DNA from: Oscillospiraceae bacterium
Lineage (GTDB): Bacteria > Bacillota > Clostridia > Oscillospirales > Ruminococcaceae
Reading direction: 5' to 3'
Length of the DNA: 6,162 nucleotides
Assembly: GCA_015067125.1 (NCBI GenBank)
Contig: SVNB01000096.1
Location: 1 to 6,162 of the forward strand
Position 1 is the first letter of the stretch. Each line of letters starts with the position of its first letter. A program made the position numbers and the translations under genes. Shown one piece after another: positions 3,530-6,162 of the stretch. The notes below the pieces were generated by a model. The model saw nothing but the letters and a program-made list of their open reading frames with translations, did no database searches and was not told the origin of the DNA.

Positions 3530-5302
3530 TTATTTGTTCTTTTTGGGTTCGGAAAAAGTTTCCGCTTCGGAATCAAAAACAAAGTTTATGCCCTTATTGT
3601 CTTTACTTTCCAGATTTGTGATGGTGTATTTTCCGTCTCGGTAATAGATAACGGAATCCAATGGCCATTGATACATTCCAAGTTCCACGGGAATTTCGCT
3701 TTCGTAAGTGCGTAAAAGCGTTCCGTCCGCGGTAAGAAAAGCAATTTTGTAAACAGGGTATTCGTCCGGATCTTCTTCGGTGAAAACGCCGTGCTCACCT
3801 TCCCAATAAACTATCATAAAAGAAAGGTCATTCGGATCTCTGCGGAACGCCAGCAGACAGCGGTAATCTTCTTCGTTATCGGAAAAATTAAACGGGAATT
3901 TGTCTTCCATGGCAAAAAGCAGCTCGCCGGTTTCCGGGGAATAGATGCGCAAAGAATCCCATTCCTGACGATAGATATCCCCGTTGCGAAGAAAACCGTT
4001 TGCTATGCCGTTGCTGAACATATAGCGGGTTTCGCCGGTTTCGTTGTTTTTAAGCACAAGGTTAAACGCAACCGAATCTCCGCCGGAAGTTTCCGAAACC
4101 GCGTAAAGGGAATATTTTCCGTCATCAGATTTATCGTAAAGATTTGTAAGGTGTTTTTCTTCAAAAACATATTCCGCTTCCACGTTTTTTTTGCGGAAGT
4201 TTACCGTTATGGTGCGGTGATAAAAATCATCATATACTTCGGCTTTTCTTGCGCTTTCGGAAATATCCGCCAGCGCAAGGGAAGAATCTTCGGTACCCGG
4301 GGCAAATCCAAACTCTTCATCAAGCTCCATATAATCAATTATGTTGTGGCCTTCTTTAAGAAGAACGTAGTTTGCAAGGGAATAGTGATTATAGTCTTCC
4401 TCTCCTTCGTATTTTTTGCCTTTGATGAAAGAAACGGAATAATCGCCGTCAAAAAAGGAATACCCTTCGCCGGGTTTGAAAAACGCGGTGTTTTCATCAA
4501 GATTATATTCCAGAACGGAAGAAAGATAGTGGGCATTTTTAAAGGAATAGGTGTAGGATTTTTCCGAAAACTGCGGAATATAATAATCGCCGAACCGATG
4601 TGTGAGAAAGGGTATCTCTCCGGCTTCGGAAAGAAGTTCAAAATTTGCACCGTATGTAAGAACTATTCCTCCGGTGGGTTCGGATTGATTTTTCGGTATT
4701 CTGCAAACGGGAATAACGTATTCGCCGTCCTCGGAAAGGGCAACGCTCATGGGCCACATATGGTAATAAGAGTTTTCCGGAAGAAGGATCTGTCCCACAA
4801 ATTCAAAATCTTCATCCACCATAACAATTTTGCCAAGGGTTATAAAATAGCGCACTCCGTTTTCCAATACTCCTTCGCAGCCCCAGGTGGCATGGATATG
4901 ATTTCCCTGTTTTTCCGCGGAAAAATTTTCCATATCATTAAAAGCAAGGGTGCCCTTTGCGGGAAAAGAGAAAATAATTTCTCCGGTATTTATGGTAAAA
5001 GCATAGGAAAAAACGTCGTCTTCAAAAAAAGTTACGTTGCCGGGAGTGGCGGAAAAACCTTCGTCTTCCCATTTTTCGCGGTATCCGGAATACCACATTC
5101 CCCGAACTTCGGCAACTTTTGCCTGTTCAACAGGGTCTGTGGGTTCCTTTTCCGGAGGTTTTTCGTCCTCCGGGGGTTCTTCCAGAAGCTGTTCGCTGTT
5201 CGGAACTTCCGGAACGGAATTTTCCGAAGCAGGGGGCGCGGGTTCTTTTGAACAGGAGCAAAGCAAAAGAATCGCAAAAAGAATGATGATAAGTTTTTTC
5301 AT
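3530..5302 (-). CDS. Lipoprotein of unknown function with beta-propeller-like segments
   Basis: A 590-residue protein that I do not recognise as a named family. Residues 1-17 form a lipoprotein signal (MKK, a run of Ile/Leu, LCS-Cys17). The -2 Cys is unusual, and Cys15 and Cys17 are close together. Residues 18-60 are a Pro/Glu-rich linker much like that of the deacetylase at 1931-2890. The rest is rich in beta-strand patterns with short turns such as SEDGEYV (190-196), KSDDGKYSLY (391-400), TGETRY (422-427), SPETGELLF (455-463), TADGTLLRTY (524-533) and YRDGKYTI (554-561). These resemble blades of WD40/TolB/DPP-IV-like propellers, often used for binding. No catalytic motif is evident. The start is ATG 5302 with a weak GGTGA site 4 bases upstream; no other start keeps the signal peptide. 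It is probably a single-gene unit with its own terminator. It should be attached to the outer face of the membrane. Confidence 0.88.
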   Translation of the reverse strand: MKKLIIILFAILLLCSCSKEPAPPASENSVPEVPNSEQLLEEPPEDEKPPEKEPTDPVEQAKVAEVRGMWYSGYREKWEDEGFSATPGNVTFFEDDVFSYAFTINTGEIIFSFPAKGTLAFNDMENFSAEKQGNHIHATWGCEGVLENGVRYFITLGKIVMVDEDFEFVGQILLPENSYYHMWPMSVALSEDGEYVIPVCRIPKNQSEPTGGIVLTYGANFELLSEAGEIPFLTHRFGDYYIPQFSEKSYTYSFKNAHYLSSVLEYNLDENTAFFKPGEGYSFFDGDYSVSFIKGKKYEGEEDYNHYSLANYVLLKEGHNIIDYMELDEEFGFAPGTEDSSLALADISESARKAEVYDDFYHRTITVNFRKKNVEAEYVFEEKHLTNLYDKSDDGKYSLYAVSETSGGDSVAFNLVLKNNETGETRYMFSNGIANGFLRNGDIYRQEWDSLRIYSPETGELLFAMEDKFPFNFSDNEEDYRCLLAFRRDPNDLSFMIVYWEGEHGVFTEEDPDEYPVYKIAFLTADGTLLRTYESEIPVELGMYQWPLDSVIYYRDGKYTITNLESKDNKGINFVFDSEAETFSEPKKNK

Positions 5303-5383
5303 TATATCACCGCCGTTTTCAGATAATTTTTCATTCTCTGATTAATAAGTGTATTAACAGGGCAAAAATGTTGCAGATTTTTT

Positions 5384-5420
5384 AAAAAAATATTGAGCAC
5401 GGGTATTCCGTGCTCAATAT
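5384..5420 (-). terminator. Intrinsic terminator of the Tim44-like gene
   Basis: A perfect 13-bp inverted repeat, ATATTGAGCACGG (5390-5402) / CCGTGCTCAATAT (5408-5420), has a 5-base loop. On the minus strand the stem is followed by a run of six T (5389-5384). It starts 21 bases after the TGA stop of the leftward gene and separates that gene from the lipoprotein gene downstream. Confidence 0.9.
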
Positions 5421-5441
5421 GCTCAACATACCCGTATAATA

Positions 5442-6162
5442 TCAGGATCTTTGGCTGATGCCCTGGATATCGGAAACCACCCAGCCGTATTCGCCGCTTG
5501 TAACAACGCTTCCGCAATATTCGCAAACAGCACTGCGGTTAAGGTCGATGGGTGCACCGCAGTTGGGGCATTTTTTATCGTCAACAGGTTCGTCTTCTGT
5601 TGTAAGTTTGCCAAGGGTGCGGATGAAAGTCCAGCGATAGGTCATAAACAGTTCTTTGTTTCTGTCGCCGCGGATTATATTTCCGGTGCGGTCATCGGTT
5701 ATGTAATCCGTGATTCTGGAAACAATTTCTACGGTGACTATATCGTTCTTCGCATCTTTTGTGCAGCCGACTATATTTGCGGAAAGCACAGAAACCCGCT
5801 CCACATGGTTTGTCTGTCCGCGCTGGATATATCCATCAATCTGGCGTTCGGATCTGGCGTAAAGTTCTTCTGTAAGATGTGTGCGGATATCCGTAAGGTC
5901 ACGGGCGGACCATGCATCCTGGAAACGGATATAAAGATTGGAAACGTCGCCGAGGAATTTGGATTCGTTGAATCCGGGATCGCGCGCCTTAAGGCCGGCA
6001 ACATCGTTAACAAACGCTGCAGGACGCTGTGCGGGGATATTGACCTGTTTTTGAGAAGGACGTTTTGCGGCGCTTCTGCCGAACACGGCTATGATAACGG
6101 CAGCTATTACAATTACGGTGATGAGGATTTCCAAAAATCCGAACTCTCCGTCGCCGGAAGAA
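5442..6162 (-). CDS. Membrane-anchored Tim44-like domain protein with C-terminal zinc ribbon, probably 5'-truncated by the window
   Basis: From the TTG at 6134 it would be 230 residues, and I number from there. Residues 3-18 are one strong membrane segment; 19-50 are a basic, then variable linker; about 55-175 match the bacterial Tim44-like domain, including the DP-x-F-x-E-x-x-FL start, the RFQDAWSARDL helix, LTEELY, the GQTNHVERV-x-VLSA strand and the GDR-x-x-x-x-FMTYRWTF strand. CPNCG and CEYCG (Cys189, 192, 204, 207) make a C-terminal zinc ribbon, followed by TSGEYGWVVSDI, as in annotated Tim44-like zinc-ribbon proteins. Mitochondrial Tim44 tethers import motors at the membrane; the role of these bacterial relatives is not established. 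The frame stays open to the window edge and encodes SSGDGEFGF before the TTG. Relatives often have a signal peptide and a Gly/Ser-rich stretch there, so the true start is probably outside. A TTG start with GGAGAG nine bases upstream remains possible. Confidence 0.88.
   Translation of the reverse strand, partial: SSGDGEFGFLEILITVIVIAAVIIAVFGRSAAKRPSQKQVNIPAQRPAAFVNDVAGLKARDPGFNESKFLGDVSNLYIRFQDAWSARDLTDIRTHLTEELYARSERQIDGYIQRGQTNHVERVSVLSANIVGCTKDAKNDIVTVEIVSRITDYITDDRTGNIIRGDRNKELFMTYRWTFIRTLGKLTTEDEPVDDKKCPNCGAPIDLNRSAVCEYCGSVVTSGEYGWVVSDIQGISQRS

Noticed and set aside
3301..3582. Small minus-strand open frame over the second group of repeats
   Set aside because: It crosses the lipoprotein gene's end, its terminator and two repeat elements; no ribosome binding site or family resemblance.
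3791..5251. Plus-strand open frame of 486 codons
   Set aside because: It is antisense to the 590-residue lipoprotein. The minus frame has a signal peptide, lipobox, start and terminator in the right places; the plus frame has none.
5303..5383. Promoter for the 590-residue lipoprotein gene
   Set aside because: A promoter is expected here on the minus strand, but only weak matches were found (for example TACACT with a poor -35), so none is listed as a feature.

Overview
The window looks like chromosomal DNA of a low- to mid-GC Firmicute, most likely a gut-type member of the Clostridia. This rests on the protein families, strong AGGAGG-type ribosome binding sites, a TGTG-extended -10 promoter, TTG and GTG starts, intrinsic terminators with T-runs, and intergenic GC-rich repeat modules of a kind I recall from Clostridia genomes. 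No composition statistics or database searches were run.

Layout: (1) 1-1695, minus strand: a Na+/phosphate cotransporter (NptA/YjbB type) with a PhoU-like C-terminal domain, cut off by the left edge. (2) 1696-1930: AT-rich divergent control region with a candidate promoter and a cre-like palindrome for the transporter, and an extended -10 promoter for the rightward gene. (3) 1931-2890, plus strand: a lipoprotein with a PdaA-like NodB polysaccharide deacetylase domain, ended by a perfect 13-bp terminator. (4) About 570 bp (2923-3495) between two terminators and two convergent genes: no credible gene, but packed with at least seven small palindromic repeat modules, two kinds of which occur twice. 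(5) 3530-5302, minus strand: a 590-residue lipoprotein of unknown function with beta-propeller-like segments. (6) 5303-5441: the terminator of the next gene and the leader of the lipoprotein gene. (7) 5442-6162, minus strand: a membrane-anchored Tim44-like domain protein with a C-terminal four-cysteine zinc ribbon, probably cut off by the right edge.

All four proteins act at or outside the cytoplasmic membrane: phosphate uptake, peptidoglycan or polysaccharide modification, an unknown surface lipoprotein, and an unknown membrane-tethered protein. Strands alternate and terminators separate the units, so this is not one operon; each gene appears to be its own transcription unit. I see no phage, CRISPR, toxin-antitoxin or other defence system. 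The most unusual part is the repeat-module cluster at 2923-3495, where paired copies keep their hairpin layout while the stem sequence itself differs.
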